From: Glossina fuscipes
Lineage: Eukaryota > Arthropoda > Insecta > Diptera > Glossinidae
Reading direction: 5' to 3'
Assembly: GCF_014805625.2 (NCBI RefSeq)
Contig: NW_023998450.1
Span: forward strand, 411,172 to 475,171
Length of the DNA: 64,000 nt
The first letter of the stretch is position 1. Every line of letters begins with the position of its first letter. Under the pieces are notes generated by a model, which made no database searches, was not told the DNA's origin, and saw only the letters and a program-made list of their open reading frames with translations. Below, in pieces: positions 11,520 to 22,440 of this stretch. The translations under genes were made by a program, and so were the position numbers.

Positions 11520-12336
11520 AGAAATCCCAAAAGCTGCTGTATTTTTACTAATTCCAAAAGGAAAATAAAGGCTTTTCGGAAGTTTTGGGTTTCCATTATG
11601 TCGAGTCGGCTGATTGATCGAATCTTAGCAACATTTTCTCAGAACTTTTCCAAAGGATTCATATGACGAGTAACTCTACATTTTTCAATTACTCTCAAAG
11701 AACGGAAGAAGTCAATTTTTTCAAATTTTGTAATATTTAAATACGAAGTACAAATTACTGACACTGAAATCCTCGTATTCAAAAGATCCGGATGGCATTC
11801 TCTCATTTATTTTGAGATTCCGTGCAGAAGAGATCTGTATTGTAGGTTCTAAAATTTTCAATTTATCACTACGTAATGGAAATTACTTTGCCAGGTGGAA
11901 GCGTAGTTCCATCCTCCTCTTGCACAAGGTTAATAACAGCCACTGGAGCGATAATTCAAAACTTAGCTTGACTTAGTTTAGATTGGCATTTCCAAACTTG
12001 GCTCATTTTGTATACTTAACACCAGAATGATTAATCTTTAGTGTGAAATCTTTTACATCTCCTGCTAAACATGGATTCATCAAAGGACGGTCTACGTCGA
12101 CAAAACTTTTGACACTACCAGGTTCAATGCAAGCCCCTTTTCCTAATCATCTTCAAATCGACATTGATAGGATTAATTACAGTCCGCTAAATCCGAAGCT
12201 TGGTTTGAAGGGTTCCTGTCCTCGTTTTTTAAATCATATTGGTTCGTATTTAAAGCGCAGAGTCCAGAATGCTTCATTTCAGCCTGTCATATCGAAAGTT
12301 ATTATTGTCAGTTCGGGGATACCATAAGGACACCAC
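11520..12336 (+). pseudogene. LINE-A linker and reverse transcriptase, first part
   Basis: It begins with a linker of NPKSCCIFTNSKRK type and NFSKGF, like NPKYFFKFLN in LINE-B. RT fingers follow: DPDGILSFILRF, IFNLSL, WKRSSILLLHK (11785-11945). The frame at 12043 then gives KHGFIKGRSTSTKLLTL, a decayed motif A region (LQIDID), SYLKRRVQNASF and VSSGIP, which is motif B up to the point where PQGS should follow. The next codons (GHHIDLIFS) resemble GSHLGPLLFS. Similarity stops at 12356, where the LTR candidate starts. Confidence 0.7.
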
Positions 12337-12356
12337 ATAGATCTGATCTTTTCTGC

Positions 12357-12650
12357 TGTAGCATTATCGATTTATCGTACTCTGCTCGCTTATTAATCAT
12401 TTATGCTAAGTTTAAACTTGCTTATATTTCCACATAATATAAGCCTAGCTATAATCTAGTTAATATAACCACTTTAGTTATAACCCACATTAAATGTAAC
12501 TTTAGTCATAACCTATTATGTTGCTTAAGCTAGCATAACAATTTATTATATAAGACCCTGATCGCAGTTCATTTAGCTCACAATTAAAGTCAGACTTAAA
12601 GTCAAACAAAACAGATACATAATCGAAATATTTATTGTGTTTTCCCTACA
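12357..12650. mobile_element. Candidate solo LTR inside LINE-A reverse transcriptase
   Basis: The 294-bp segment starts TGTAGCATT and ends CCCTACA, giving TGTAG...CTACA ends, and it interrupts the RT between motifs B and C. It has a TATATAAG-type box near 12548-12554, followed about 25-30 bases on by a possible initiator (TTCATTTAG). It shows no coding potential. I found no clean target duplication in the flanks (TCTGC versus CTTCC), and no second copy exists in the window. It could instead be a diverged piece of unrelated inserted DNA. Confidence 0.4.
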
Positions 12651-13160
12651 CTTCCTTATATATAATGAAAAATATTCTGATGTCTTCGCATGATGTAAAA
12701 CTGTTTCTATCGTTTAACAGGCCTGAACGTTCCCCGCCCTACGATCTGACTTAAATCATTTAATCGGAATAAATGCAAAAAAATTCAGTGCATTCATCAG
12801 TTGCCGATTGCGTTTTAATTGGCACATTTATCATATAGTCAGCAAGGCGAAGAGCATTCCTGGATTTATGGCACGAGGATCGAAACAATTTGCGAATCCG
12901 TACATTATGAAGGCACTATTCGTTGGTCCTAGCGAACTAATCCTAAATTATGCTTAGTGAGCACCTCTTTCAGATATGACTCTTTGCAATCCGCCCAAAA
13001 ACCATCTTTGCTGCTGGTCTGGCGAGATGTTAGGTGAGATCCAAATCATAATTTCCCACTAGATGAGTGCACCCTTTTTATCTAGTCTTGTAAAACGTAG
13101 ACTAACCTTAAGCATAATAATACAAGCCAATCGAAATTGTGCGCGTGTTACATATTCATC
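12651..13160 (+). pseudogene. LINE-A reverse transcriptase, second part, and C-terminal region
   Basis: RT similarity resumes with KNILMSSHDVKLFLSF at about 12666-12714, the motif C region (normally ILMFADDVKLFLSF; the Ala-Asp of ADD is Ser-His here). It continues with GFMARGSKQFANPYIMKALF and LILNYA (12868-12957). FRYDSLQSAQKPSLLLV follows, and LSSLVKRRLTLSI at about 13078-13120 matches LSLPSFVKRRFVLG of LINE-B. A weak tail may run to about 13300. Stops and frameshifts separate the blocks. This closes LINE-A. Confidence 0.7.
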
Positions 13161-13299
13161 AGCAATAGTGCATTGGTAGTAGAAGTTTGCTTTCTCACTA
13201 GAATACGGTTTTCATAATTGTTTAGTCAGTCATTTGGAGAAGTTGAACCGGTAATTAATGTTATTTTAAGAGGCTAAAATAAGTAATGTTTTCTTATAT

Positions 13300-15009
13300 A
13301 TTTTGCACGAAAATGTTCCAATTTGCTGCGTAATTGGTCTGTTTGCTGATCGGTGCATCATTTGGAAGCGTATATTTTGATGTTATGTATATTTGTTCTT
13401 AAAATCATTACTTTATATTCTTCAATGATAACAATCATGTATTTTTTAGATTCATGGATGACTGGAAGATGACTGGATCTACAGCAATCACGCAGCAAAG
13501 GAGTTCGGAAAGTTCTTTCCAAGTGCAGGCAATTTCTATAACGACGAAAAATTAGATAAGGGTAAACACAGTACCGGTTTAACAAAACTAATGCTAGCGG
13601 TCTTTTTAAAGCGATAAAAGAGACATATTTGGCAAATTTATGAACCGACAATAAGGTCAATTAAGTTAAATTAATTTCCCACAGAATGAAAAATTAAACG
13701 CGACAAAGGTTATGGGTTGATATTAATATTGCCAATAATAAAATAACGTTTGCTAGGGGAAACAATACAAGCCTTGCCTTCTTCCTGTACTAACCGATAC
13801 ATACGCAAATGAGGTCCCGATAAGAGTGCATTTTTCCCATATGAGTTTTGTTTTAATATGTAACATTATTCAATGCCGCTAATGCTGACATTTTTTTGGA
13901 AACATTGCGCGAAGATATTCCTCAATGACGTAAAAGACTTCTTTCTATGGCAGACAATTTCTATAATTGCAGGGGATGAACAACGACGTCCTAATCCCTG
14001 TTCTTGTAAGAAAATAATCTAAAGAGAGATAACTAGCAATATTTTCTTTCGTAATTCTACATCTGATTTTCGTTTCAAGAAAACCTACACCAAACATTTC
14101 TAAGAAAAATACATCTGATATCGCGGTCAACTTACTGACACAAAGCTGATTCGCTAGAGTTTTTGAAATTAACCTAGATATTGCTTTTGCTGACCTCAGG
14201 CATTACCTTGTGGTTAAGCTTAACTTCATCGTCAGTAGTGATATATTTAAGTGATACATACACTTATTCTGCATTACATAGGCTTAATTAACGTCTCTAC
14301 ACCCAATGTTTTCGTCAATACTCAAGTTTCCTAATCTTAGCTTTTAATTCTTCCTTTTATTTATTTTTTTCATTTCCTTCATCAAAAGCTAATCGCGATA
14401 ACAAACTTGTTTTATAATATTAATTAATATCTATTTTCACAATTGCGACTGAATATCGAAATAATTAAAATGAAGCATATTCAGTTTCATCTTACAAACC
14501 AGCTATAATTCAAATTATTGTTTTATATTTAACAAAAAACACACAAGATCATTGAGAATTATTTCATTCGTAAACGCATCATTTCGCTTTGGCAGTAAAT
14601 CTAGGAGTCATTAAATTCGAAGCGTTGAAGTAATTGAATACTTTTTGGCTTACTCCAATTTTGTGGGATAAAATTTACCTATTTTAATTTAGCCTTTTAC
14701 TTCACTAAAAGACATTGTTAAGAAAAAAATTAACCTACCACGTCGTAATGTTCATCATATTTAACTTGCAATTGACACACTTAGCTTTGCGCATTCTACG
14801 CTTTAACCCCTCTTATCTAATATCGATATAGACGATGTTGTTAAGAAGAAACACTTAGCTTGTCGCCTATTATTCGCCAAACCCTTTTATTTACTGCCTA
14901 TATGGCTTTATATACGGTTATTAGAAAAAATTAGTCCATCAGGTTGTGGTGTCCGCCTTATTTATTTTAGATTTGAAGCATTTTTAGGCAGATAATACAT
15001 TTTCGCTTG
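13300..15009. other. No recognised gene
   Basis: AT-rich sequence with short frames only. Two similar short blocks, CAATTTCTATAA at about 13530 and 13948, hint at old duplication, but nothing can be named. Confidence 0.5.
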
Positions 15010-15325
15010 ATGAATGTACAGAAGACTTTTAAACATTCTGTCTTGTTTAATACATTTCTTTTACAAGAACGAAGGTGCTCTCGGTTTACGCTTCACTGCG
15101 CGTGGGCGCTTTGACCAATTTGTCCCATTTTCAATACCAATCTATGCTCAAAGACTTGCAACGTTTCTAAAGAATTCGAAGTCGATATCTTCATTTCTGC
15201 CTGGAGAAAGTGTCAACAACGCACACCATACAGACGCACAGCAACGTAGCATACAGACTCGCAAATACACAGAGAGACAAACATGGCTTAATCAATTCAG
15301 AATTTCATGCTGATCAAGAAGATAT
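15010..15325 (-). repeat. Dispersed repeat DR-A, minus copy, first part
   Basis: Read on the minus strand it gives TTCTTGATCAGC, ATGAAATTCTGA and a GATTAAGCCATG core. A run of CTGT/GTCT simple sequence follows, then ATTGGTATTGAAAATGGG. The same order occurs in the copies at 35.9 and 46.4 kb. The copy is broken at 15325/15628 by a solo LTR and continues beyond it. Confidence 0.65.
15322..15325. repeat. Target-site duplication ATAT, left copy
   Basis: ATAT directly before the LTR is repeated as ATAT at 15628-15631 directly after it. Four-base duplications at AT-rich sites are typical of gypsy-type integrases. Confidence 0.6.
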
Positions 15326-15627
15326 TGTGAAGGTCTTCGCGGCCCATTCTCTGGGCCTGGGGTAGCTTAGCGGCCCAGGAAACAAAAGAAATTTGTATGA
15401 AAGTCGTTTGTAGTGTTTTTTATTTCTTATTTTTTATTTTCACCTACTAAACTCGTCTACATAACTAACTACCCTATTCTTAATCTATTCTTATTCTCTA
15501 ACCTATTCTCTAGCTTACGCTCTAACTTAGTCCCTAACTTATTCTCTATATTAGACTAGCGCTCTCCCCCCCACTAGAAACGGAGAAGCTGTAAGGCCAG
15601 AACGAAGGACGACTTTGGCTCCTCACA
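15326..15627 (-). mobile_element. Solo LTR, 302 bp, gypsy-like
   Basis: The segment begins TGTGAAGG and ends CCTCACA, with 5-base inverted ends TGTGA/TCACA in the TG...CA form of LTRs, and is flanked by a perfect ATAT duplication. On the minus strand it carries AATAAA-type signals near its 3' end, which suggests minus-strand orientation. An internal degenerate tandem repeat of CTAACTTATTCT type spans 15460-15555, and one end is GC-rich with GGCCCA/TGGGCC pairs. There is no internal coding region, so it fits an LTR left by recombination of a complete element. It sits inside a DR-A repeat. Confidence 0.65.
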
Positions 15628-15700
15628 ATATATACTGCATAGAGTCTCTGAAGGTTCCTTTTGGAAGCTGCACACATTATAACAAAGCGATACAAAATAC
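15628..15700 (-). repeat. Dispersed repeat DR-A, minus copy, second part
   Basis: Right after the LTR the plus strand reads TATACTGCATAGAGTCTCTG then AAGGTTCCTTTTGG. This parallels TATACTCTATGGGGTCCCTG with AAACTTCCTTTTGG in the copy at 4870-4905. It is therefore the continuation of the repeat interrupted by the solo LTR. Confidence 0.65.
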
Positions 15701-16191
15701 TCATTCTTCTGTGGAGAGTATAAAAAAGTGGTCAATATTTTATGCTCCAAAGCAAGGGTTAAGGTCTAAAAAATTTCGCTTATATGTACTCTACGTGGTA
15801 ACATCCACCAGCTCAATGTTCTTACTTCAGTCTGTATAAAGAAACCTGGCTTTTCCCATATGTTGGTATTTAATGACCATAAACCGAGTTTGATTTGCTG
15901 ATTCTCTCACGCCTACAATGTATTCACATTCTGTAGAAAAGTATTGGTACAAGAGCCTACACAAGAACTTTTTACGTTTTGTTAGAATACTTTGACCGTG
16001 CAAGTCCGTACATGCTCGCGTTTGAAAGGTTAGTTTTCCAGTTTACGTTAATGAACGCGGATTACTCCATAGTTTATAAGAGTTCTTGAGCAGAAGTCGG
16101 TGACGAATTCCAAAAATGTCAAATAGATTGAATAATTCCTTTGCTCGACGAATCTTTAAATAAAAATAGAAAAACTTAAAGATTACAATCC

Positions 16192-16225
16192 AAAAAAAAA
16201 AACGAATAAATAAATAAATAAAATA
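16192..16225. repeat. A-rich and (TAAA)n simple repeat
   Basis: Eleven A followed by about four TAAA units. It resembles a LINE-type tail, but no LINE body is recognisable upstream. Confidence 0.7.
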
Positions 16226-17335
16226 ATCCGAGTAATGACAGCAAACAGATAACAAGTAATAGATTATTACCTAAAATTATTTAATGTAGGATTTATATAA
16301 AATACTTCAAATCCGCTTAACCTTACTCTTACCGCCGACCACAAATTGCTTTTCATTCAACGTTAGATAATAATTTTAAAGGCGCACAAAACTGTATAAT
16401 AGAAGGGAAACATTTGAACTTTGCATAGAAAATATTTGTCACTGCAGAAACGTTGACATATCAAGCAAGCAAAGATTCACTAACTCACTTACCGACCCGC
16501 TTATTGAAACCATCCAACCAGCGAGCAAGACAAGCATATAACTAAACCGAATCAGCTCAACGACATAACGTGGAGTTCTTAAAAACCACATACTAAATAT
16601 AGAAATATTTTCGTTTTTTATTTTATTGTATGTCAAGATTCCACCGTCATACAGTTGAAAATCAACATATATTCATATGTTACGCTTCAACCAAGAAAGC
16701 AACCAACGCACTGGCACTGCCGAAGCAGGCTGTATGTAAGAACCAAAAGATACAATCGCTTGGATATATCTTTACATGGAGTTCGTGCATGTGCTTTTTG
16801 GTATTATTTGCCACCAGCTGTTAAATAAATAGTAAAGAAAAAGATAGGAAAACATATCAAATAAAACTAGAATTCCAAGAATAAGAGCACCCGACAAGGA
16901 CACGACAAGTAGGCAAAGCCGTTATTATTATAAAACTGCAAAATCTATAAGAAAACATAGCATACATGAGAGGAGTGAAATAGCGGTGGACAGAGGAAAG
17001 GAGAGAAGTGGAATAGGGAGAAAATATGTGAGCTAACAAAAATATTTCTTTGGCTGCGAATGTGAAACGCGAAAAGATTTGCACTCGATAGCTAAGGAAA
17101 TTTCTGAGTTTTCATTTTTCTTTTGCATTTTACACAATTCGTAAGAGATGAGTTTCCGGTATATGTGTATTTATGGTTTGTTACGTAAAATTGTTGTTTT
17201 TTGGAGCTGAGGGTTACAAAATTCAAGTTATTTGGATTCCGAAGATCTCGCATAGCTTGCAGCCATCCAACAGAGCAATAAACACAGGGTACTACAATAA
17301 GGCGCACTGGAGCACTGGTATCTACATGTTATCAT

Positions 17336-17391
17336 ACACACACACAAACACACACACACACATGCATATACATATATATATATATATATAT
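17336..17391. repeat. (CA)n and (TA)n microsatellite
   Basis: A compound dinucleotide repeat: mostly CA to about 17362, a short ATGCATA spacer, then uninterrupted TA to about 17391. Confidence 0.9.
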
Positions 17392-18040
17392 CGAAACCAA
17401 TTTCTTACAAAATGTTAAGCGCTTAGCAGCCGGAAAGAAAATTTACCATCACCGTTGCCGCCACCGCCACTGCGAGTTTCATCGTCATTATCATCATGAT
17501 CATCATCAAAAACCAAATGTAAGAAAAATATATAGAATAACAAAAATGTAAAGACTATCGCTTGTAGAACAACATCGTCTACATAACCACACATGTATCC
17601 ATTATGTATATAAGTAATCATGTTTTTCTTTTGGGTGAAAATATGCATATATAGTGATCTTATATGTTTGTGTGATAATTTTTCCTTAGCATACAGGTCG
17701 TCACTTGTATTTGACTGACATTGCTATTCCTATTGCCATTGCACACAATTTGTTATCTGCACATACAACGGAATAAACAAACAAACACAGCAACTCATGG
17801 AGAAGAGTTGGGTTACTACACACAGTGCTTATACCAAAGACACTCACGTACATGAACAGCACACATATGCAATCTACGAATGCAATGCGCACACACATAT
17901 GAAATGAAAAGCAAAATCTTTAAAACTCTGAATAAAAACATTCCGTACACACAGGCAAAGGCGGACAAAAAAAACGTACATATACATTTGCTCGTTTGAA
18001 TATCTAAATGAATGTGCGTTCGCTTGCATATGTTTCTGTA

Positions 18041-18070
18041 GTTGTTGTTTTTGCTGTTATTGCTGTTGTT
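18041..18070. repeat. GTT/GCTGTT imperfect trinucleotide repeat
   Basis: Imperfect GTTGTT and GCTGTT units. A related tract lies at 18231-18260. Confidence 0.7.
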
Positions 18071-18230
18071 ATTTTTACCAACACAAATAAAGAATTTGAT
18101 TGCATCGCATTCTCCGCATAACGTGCTCATATACACTCCGGTCGGAACTTTATAGATGTATCTAAAGCTGCGTACGTTTGAACACATGAATGCTTATATG
18201 CACGCTGATGTGACTGGTGTCGTCCTTGTT

Positions 18231-18260
18231 TTTGTTATTGTTGTTGTTGTTGTTTTTGCT
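18231..18260. repeat. TTG trinucleotide repeat
   Basis: Runs of TTGTTG with a few T insertions. Confidence 0.75.
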
Positions 18261-20189
18261 ATATTCTCTTCAAAAGTATTTTGCACAATAAACGGAAATG
18301 TTTTATTAAATTTAAATTTTTCCTATTCTGACATCAACACAAACACTCCATAGCGTGCAGTTCAGTCCTGACATACACATATAGCTATCGACTTCCACAA
18401 TCAATATTATATTAAATTCATACATGCATTTACGCACACGTACAAGCATATATGTGTTCGCACATGCGTTTGCACGTTCATCGACATTTGTAGTTGTATT
18501 ATGAATTAATGTATACGCTTCTTTGCTGTATGTGTTGATTGTATATGTAATTTAAGACTTTTTATATTTAGTTTATTGAAAGGTTTCCTTTTTCTCCTTC
18601 CCTTTTCGTTCATTTAAACATACATTCGATATTTAAAATTGCTTTTCATATATGTTAGCAATTTGTCAATATTGCCACTGAGATAAAAATTTGCATTCAG
18701 TAGATTCAATTTTGCTTACTAGAAACAGAAGTTCTTTCCAAGTTACGCTGCTATTACAAAGCGTTTCAACACACTCTCTTTGCTCAAAATTAATAATTGG
18801 ATTTCACAGCTTTAATTAAGGAAATTACCTTTCGATATTTTCTATGACCACTAAACTAATTTCCTAAAATATGTTTCTTAACATTGCATTTTAGGGAGAA
18901 CAATTCAATTGATTCCCCGATTTTAACTTAATAGGTACGCAACCCGCATGTAAAACTGCTCTGAATACTTTAACAGTCTCCTTTCTTACTTATCTGACCG
19001 TGTAGTTAGCCCAAATTCTCCACAATCACACTAGTTAACTATGATGATAGATTAATAAACAAAGTGTATTTTGACAACCCAATAACACCTCTACTGCCTG
19101 GTGAACTTACTCTTTTTCTGGAACACACAAGTCAACTGTTTTATATTAAAATAAATTTTAATTCTTTCGAAGTTTTTTTTCCGCTTTCTAAACATTAATA
19201 TGGTAAATAAATCACCCTTTCGGGCACAACGTAACTCCAGTTGACAGTTGCTTTGCCAATTGTGGAATGATGAATGTTTTCTAGAACGGGGCGGAAGTAG
19301 GGTAGGTTTGTAGTAGTGTACATACATACATATATATAAGCTATAATTTCCCCATCTGAAGGTACTAATCTTAAAGTTTACACATTAGTCTACAACGTTT
19401 TTCCTTAAGTTCACTTAGTTTTCAGGCGCTTTAAATAACTCTTCTTCTGCGGCAAAAATACAGTTTCAGCGGGACGAGTGATTTTTTTTACAAAATTCAA
19501 AGAATAGGCCCGCTAATACGTAGCAGGCGATACATGCTTACGTTAATAGCTAAAAGGCACATTAGGCGAACCTTTCGACGTCAGTGATAAAAGTTACAAC
19601 TACCACACTTTCTCCAGACATATAGGAGGCCAATATATAGAATCGAACGGATTTTCGAGCATAACGGCGCTGGACTAATAAAACGAAGGGCTATTTGGCT
19701 CGTCCAACATTGTTTATTGTTTCGTCTTTGCTCGTTCCTTTATGTTGTAGGTCATTAGGCAATCAATCAACTGATCACGGGATTGTCTTAATGCTCATAT
19801 GGAAAATCTTCACTTAATCTTATTATGCAATTGTATGTAATTTGATATATTAATCCTGTAGAAGAGAAAGCACCGACATTTATAATCACTAATGACTATG
19901 ACAGACCGTCTAAATGATAAGCTAGCATTTGTCTTTTTTATGACAATCACTTTATCTTACGCTAAAGAAAAAGAGAACGAACTTTTCATGCTCATTTTAA
20001 TAACATCCCAACCCAGCAGCAAATAACAGTAAGAAAGCGTAGTAAAAAGAAAAAAAATAAAAATAAAATATAATAATAAGGAAAACTCCATCATGCACGT
20101 ATTGTTAGAAAACATAGTTGCAGAGTGGTATTAAAGGGTTTCTTAATTGCATACTTGAAAACTTAAGAAAAGATGTAAAAAAAAAAATT

Positions 20190-20243
20190 GGAAGAGGAGG
20201 AAAATAAAATGAACAGAAAGTTAAGAATTTCTTCTCCTCTTCC
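20190..20243. repeat. Purine/pyrimidine inverted repeat
   Basis: GGAAGAGGAG on the left pairs with CTCCTCTTCC on the right, with partly matching GAAA/TTTC beyond a one-base bulge, and a loop of roughly 25 bases. It may only reflect simple-sequence composition. Confidence 0.5.
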
Positions 20244-21559
20244 GTTTTTTATGATTCTTCTGCTACTTTCAGGACTCATCTACCCATTCACTGCTTATGA
20301 AAATATATTATCGACATAATCACAGTGTGGATGTAAATATCTATGTATATACGCGTGTGTGTGTGCTAGTTTAGGCAGAGTAAATCATTTCGTTGTTAGA
20401 TACATTGCCGGTAAATGGCAACATTTTCCATACGGAAATGATGATTTTAAGGATAATGATGAATTTGTCATATTTTTCCAACGTCATATCACAAATCTTT
20501 TTGAGTATTTTCTCTAATAACAAGTAAGTATTCATATTTGCGAGTAGAGATATGAGAAATATGTATAGAAGAGTTGCATGAAATATCGGAGTACTTGTTC
20601 TTCATCTCTCTCTTTCTCTTCCTTACTCACGTGCTCCCACACGATAGATATACATATTTATTTATAACTATTATTGCTAACTGATAATATGAACCTCGTT
20701 GGAAAGCGTTAAGTAGAGTTCACTTCATTCAAGCGATAAAAAAGACGAAATACTCGCTTTGCCTTGAAAGGACGCTGTGAGCACTAGCAGCAAGAATTTT
20801 TCCTTTCTGAAGCGAAAGCAAGAGATTGTTAGAAGCTCTATTATAATAAATAAGATAAAAATTTATGAAAACGTTTTCGAAGAATTTCATAAATAAATCT
20901 CTTTCTTAAAGAAGAACTAATAGCTTAAAAGAAGAATGTATAGCAACAAAATCAATTTAACTTTAGTAATACTTGTTTTGCTGCCAAATGCATTGTGAAG
21001 TGCACTTAAGAATTCCTGAAGCGAGAAACTCTTCGTAAAACAGCAGAGTTTATGAAAATTAAAGGCGACGCCTGCGCCTAGTGAGTGTGTGTCCAATCGG
21101 TATGTGTAATGCTTTTACAGGCACTCTGTATTGCTACGATCAAAGTAAATCAAATCGCTTTTGAGATTTAAACAAGCAAAAATTGGTTTGATTACCGCGA
21201 TTCTTAACTATTCGGCTATTCGTACGGAAATATAAATACCGTTCATTTGTGTCTTACTTGAAATAGTGCACTGTGCCTGTATATTCAATTGTTCGACAAA
21301 AAACTTCCGTGTAAAAACAGCGATTTTTGCAAAGCATCCTAAACGCGCTTTTAAAGAATAATATGTTGATGGATGATATTTAAATTAACTTAACGCCAAC
21401 TTCTCTTTAAAAAGTTACTCTGCAGCCAGCATTAAAAGTTCGACTCAAAAGGACAAAACGGTTGTGAAAATCCTGTCGTCAGCAGAATATATTTAAAGTG
21501 GCTTACTTATTAGTAGTTAGTTATTTATTTATTAGTTTATTACAATACATTTTCCTATT

Positions 21560-22309
21560 AATTTTTGTTTTCCAAACTCGTGTTTCGAGCAAAACATGTT
21601 TGGTGTTTGAAGTTTAAAACGGGTTATGATTTCCTTTATTATAACAAAGTTTTTTATCACGTACCTAATACGCGTATTTATATCGTGCTTCTGTGTAGTT
21701 TACGACTAATGAGCAAAAAGTTCGGAAAGGGAAAATTTTCTCATCTTTCGTTGCATTGAGTGCCTGTCGTTTGACCGTTTCCCATTTCTTTTTTAAAAAT
21801 TCTTTTTCAAGTTCGTGGGCGAAGTCTTCACTTTTGCGAAAGGGAGAATGTTTCTCACAGAAGAACATGGAACAAGGCAAATGGACTGACGAACAAACAT
21901 ACATGCCTAGGTGCATTTTGTATATGATACTTGTGCAAAAACGTATGTATTTTAGGTGAGTTTTAAGGCATGGATCTAACGCATCTGTTGCAAACATTTT
22001 GACGAAATGAATATATTCCTCATCCTTCGGTTACTCGTGCAAAAACGTTTTGTTATGGAAACTCGTCGATTTTTTAGGAAGTCGAATTCGGTTTTCTAAG
22101 AAAACACATTGCAAAGGAAGGGGCAGCCAAACACACATTCCCAAGATTTTACCTGCCTCATGCAGCTGACAAACAAACTGTCAACCAAGCTGTCGAACAA
22201 ATTAACAACTAACCAAACGTTTAGCGGAAGAACGGATTAACACAAATAGGATGATTAAGCGGAAGCAAAATGAGTCAACAGAGTTGAAACGTAATATGTA
22301 GGCGGACGA
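21560..22309 (-). repeat. Dispersed repeat DR-A, minus copy (possibly two units)
   Basis: It contains TTACGACTAATGAGCAAAA (near 21700) and AATGGACTGACGAACAAACA (near 21880) with GCCTAGGTGCATTTTG after it, in the same order as the copy at 4.3 kb. A second GGTTACTCGTGCAAAAACG at about 22029 suggests a second, more decayed unit. The minus-strand 110-codon frame here is not a recognised protein. Confidence 0.55.
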
Positions 22310-22440
22310 ACGTAAAAACATTTCAAAATATAAGTTCCTGTAAATGATTTGTAAATAGCTCTCCTAAGAATTGTAACTAAAACGTACCTAAACGTATAAA
22401 CCACAATGCAATGGTGCAAACTTAATCTCAAAAGAGTGCA
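22310..22440 (+). repeat. Dispersed repeat DR-D, copy 1
   Basis: It shares about 100 bases with 41395-41505, including TTCCTGTAAATGATTTGTAAA, CTAAGAATTGTAA and CAATGCAATGG with AACTTAATCT. It directly follows DR-A, as does the other copy, so it may be one end of the DR-A element. Confidence 0.55.

Larger units (their letters stand above)
5352..13300 (+). mobile_element. LINE-A: old non-LTR retrotransposon, split by LINE-B
   Basis: This is a CR1/Jockey-type LINE on the plus strand. In order it shows an ORF1 PHD-like segment (5395), an ORF1 C-terminal segment (5920-6086), the start of the APE-type endonuclease (6184-6428), the rest of the endonuclease (10665-11170), the linker and reverse transcriptase (11520-12336, 12651 on) and the C-terminal region (to about 13160). 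The order and spacing fit one element once LINE-B (6439-10654) and the LTR candidate (12357-12650) are removed, leaving about 3.4 kb. Every segment carries stops or frameshifts. The outer ends are approximate: no poly(A) or target duplication was recognised. Confidence 0.75.
15701..21559. other. Long AT-rich stretch without gene; microsatellites
   Basis: No domain-bearing frame was found on either strand. It holds (TAAA)n, (CA)n/(TA)n and GTT-type simple repeats, listed separately, and purine-rich DNA around 20030-20210. The many short frames are compositional. Confidence 0.55.
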
